From positions 1-5,755 of the forward strand of contig CAZNJB010000090.1 of NCBI GenBank assembly GCA_964573255.1: DNA of 5,755 nucleotides, in the 5' to 3' direction. This document shows, one piece after another, positions 5,649-5,755 of the stretch (position 1 is the stretch's first letter; each line of letters opens with the position of its first letter). The notes beneath the pieces are model-generated. The model did no database searches. It saw only the letters and a list, made by a program, of their open reading frames with translations, and was not told the origin of the DNA. Made by a program: the position numbers and the translations under genes. The DNA is from CAYNUJ01 sp964573255. Its GTDB lineage: Bacteria > Bacteroidota > Ignavibacteria > Ignavibacteriales > Melioribacteraceae.

Positions 5649-5755
5649 CTCTTTTTACATATTTTCTAAAGGATTGATCTGCACCCCAAGATTTACTTAC
5701 AATTTCTTTATAAGTGCAATTATATTTCACTTGTCAGGTTTAAAGTGTTTTATTT

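Larger units (their letters stand above)
5521..5755. other. Intergenic region at the right edge
   Basis: These 235 AT-rich bases contain the minus-strand promoter candidate and its inverted repeat. Beyond it, on the minus strand, is a 31-codon frame from GTG at 5730 to TAA at 5635-5637, with one Cys and a basic, Tyr/Trp-containing composition but no Shine-Dalgarno. Its GTG overlaps a TGA of another frame that enters from the right edge for only eight codons. This may be the tail of a gene beyond the window, a decayed remnant, or chance. Nothing else is supported. Confidence 0.4.

Overview
The window looks like a piece of an AT-rich bacterial chromosome, probably from the Bacteroidota/Ignavibacteriota side of the FCB group. 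The clues are the style of the outer-membrane protein (a beta-barrel leading into a thrombospondin type-3 calcium repeat, as in FCB OmpA-like proteins), the secreted endonuclease/exonuclease/phosphatase protein, and a PolA of 919 residues with all three enzymatic domains. This placement is from family style and memory, not from a search.

Layout. Positions 1-1632 (minus strand) hold a likely two-gene operon: a secreted EEP-fold nuclease/phosphatase with a GTG start, then, 23 bases downstream, an NAD(P)-dependent short-chain dehydrogenase whose C-terminus runs off the left edge. Positions 1633-1860 are a divergent intergenic region with a degenerate palindromic element (about 1699-1788) that resembles a dispersed repeat. 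Positions 1861-4620 (plus strand) are a complete polA with intact 5' nuclease, proofreading and polymerase motifs. Positions 4621-4707 separate polA from a convergent gene; this gap has 60 bases with no C on the plus strand, which on the minus strand is a C-rich, G-free stretch that could serve in Rho-dependent termination. Positions 4708-5520 (minus strand) hold an outer-membrane beta-barrel protein that stops abruptly inside its calcium-binding repeat, preceded 33 bases upstream by a 29-residue single-span membrane protein with a very good ribosome binding site. A sigma70-like promoter (5621-5648) fits this pair. The right edge has only a doubtful 31-codon reading frame.

How the genes relate. 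PolA is a housekeeping repair and replication enzyme and stands alone in its transcription unit. The EEP protein and the dehydrogenase share an operon but no obvious pathway. The small membrane protein and the truncated barrel probably share a transcript at the cell envelope. I see no CRISPR, toxin-antitoxin, phage or defence system here. The points most worth a second look are the 29-residue membrane protein, the truncated barrel/TSP3 protein, the palindromic element upstream of polA and the G-free terminator-like tract.
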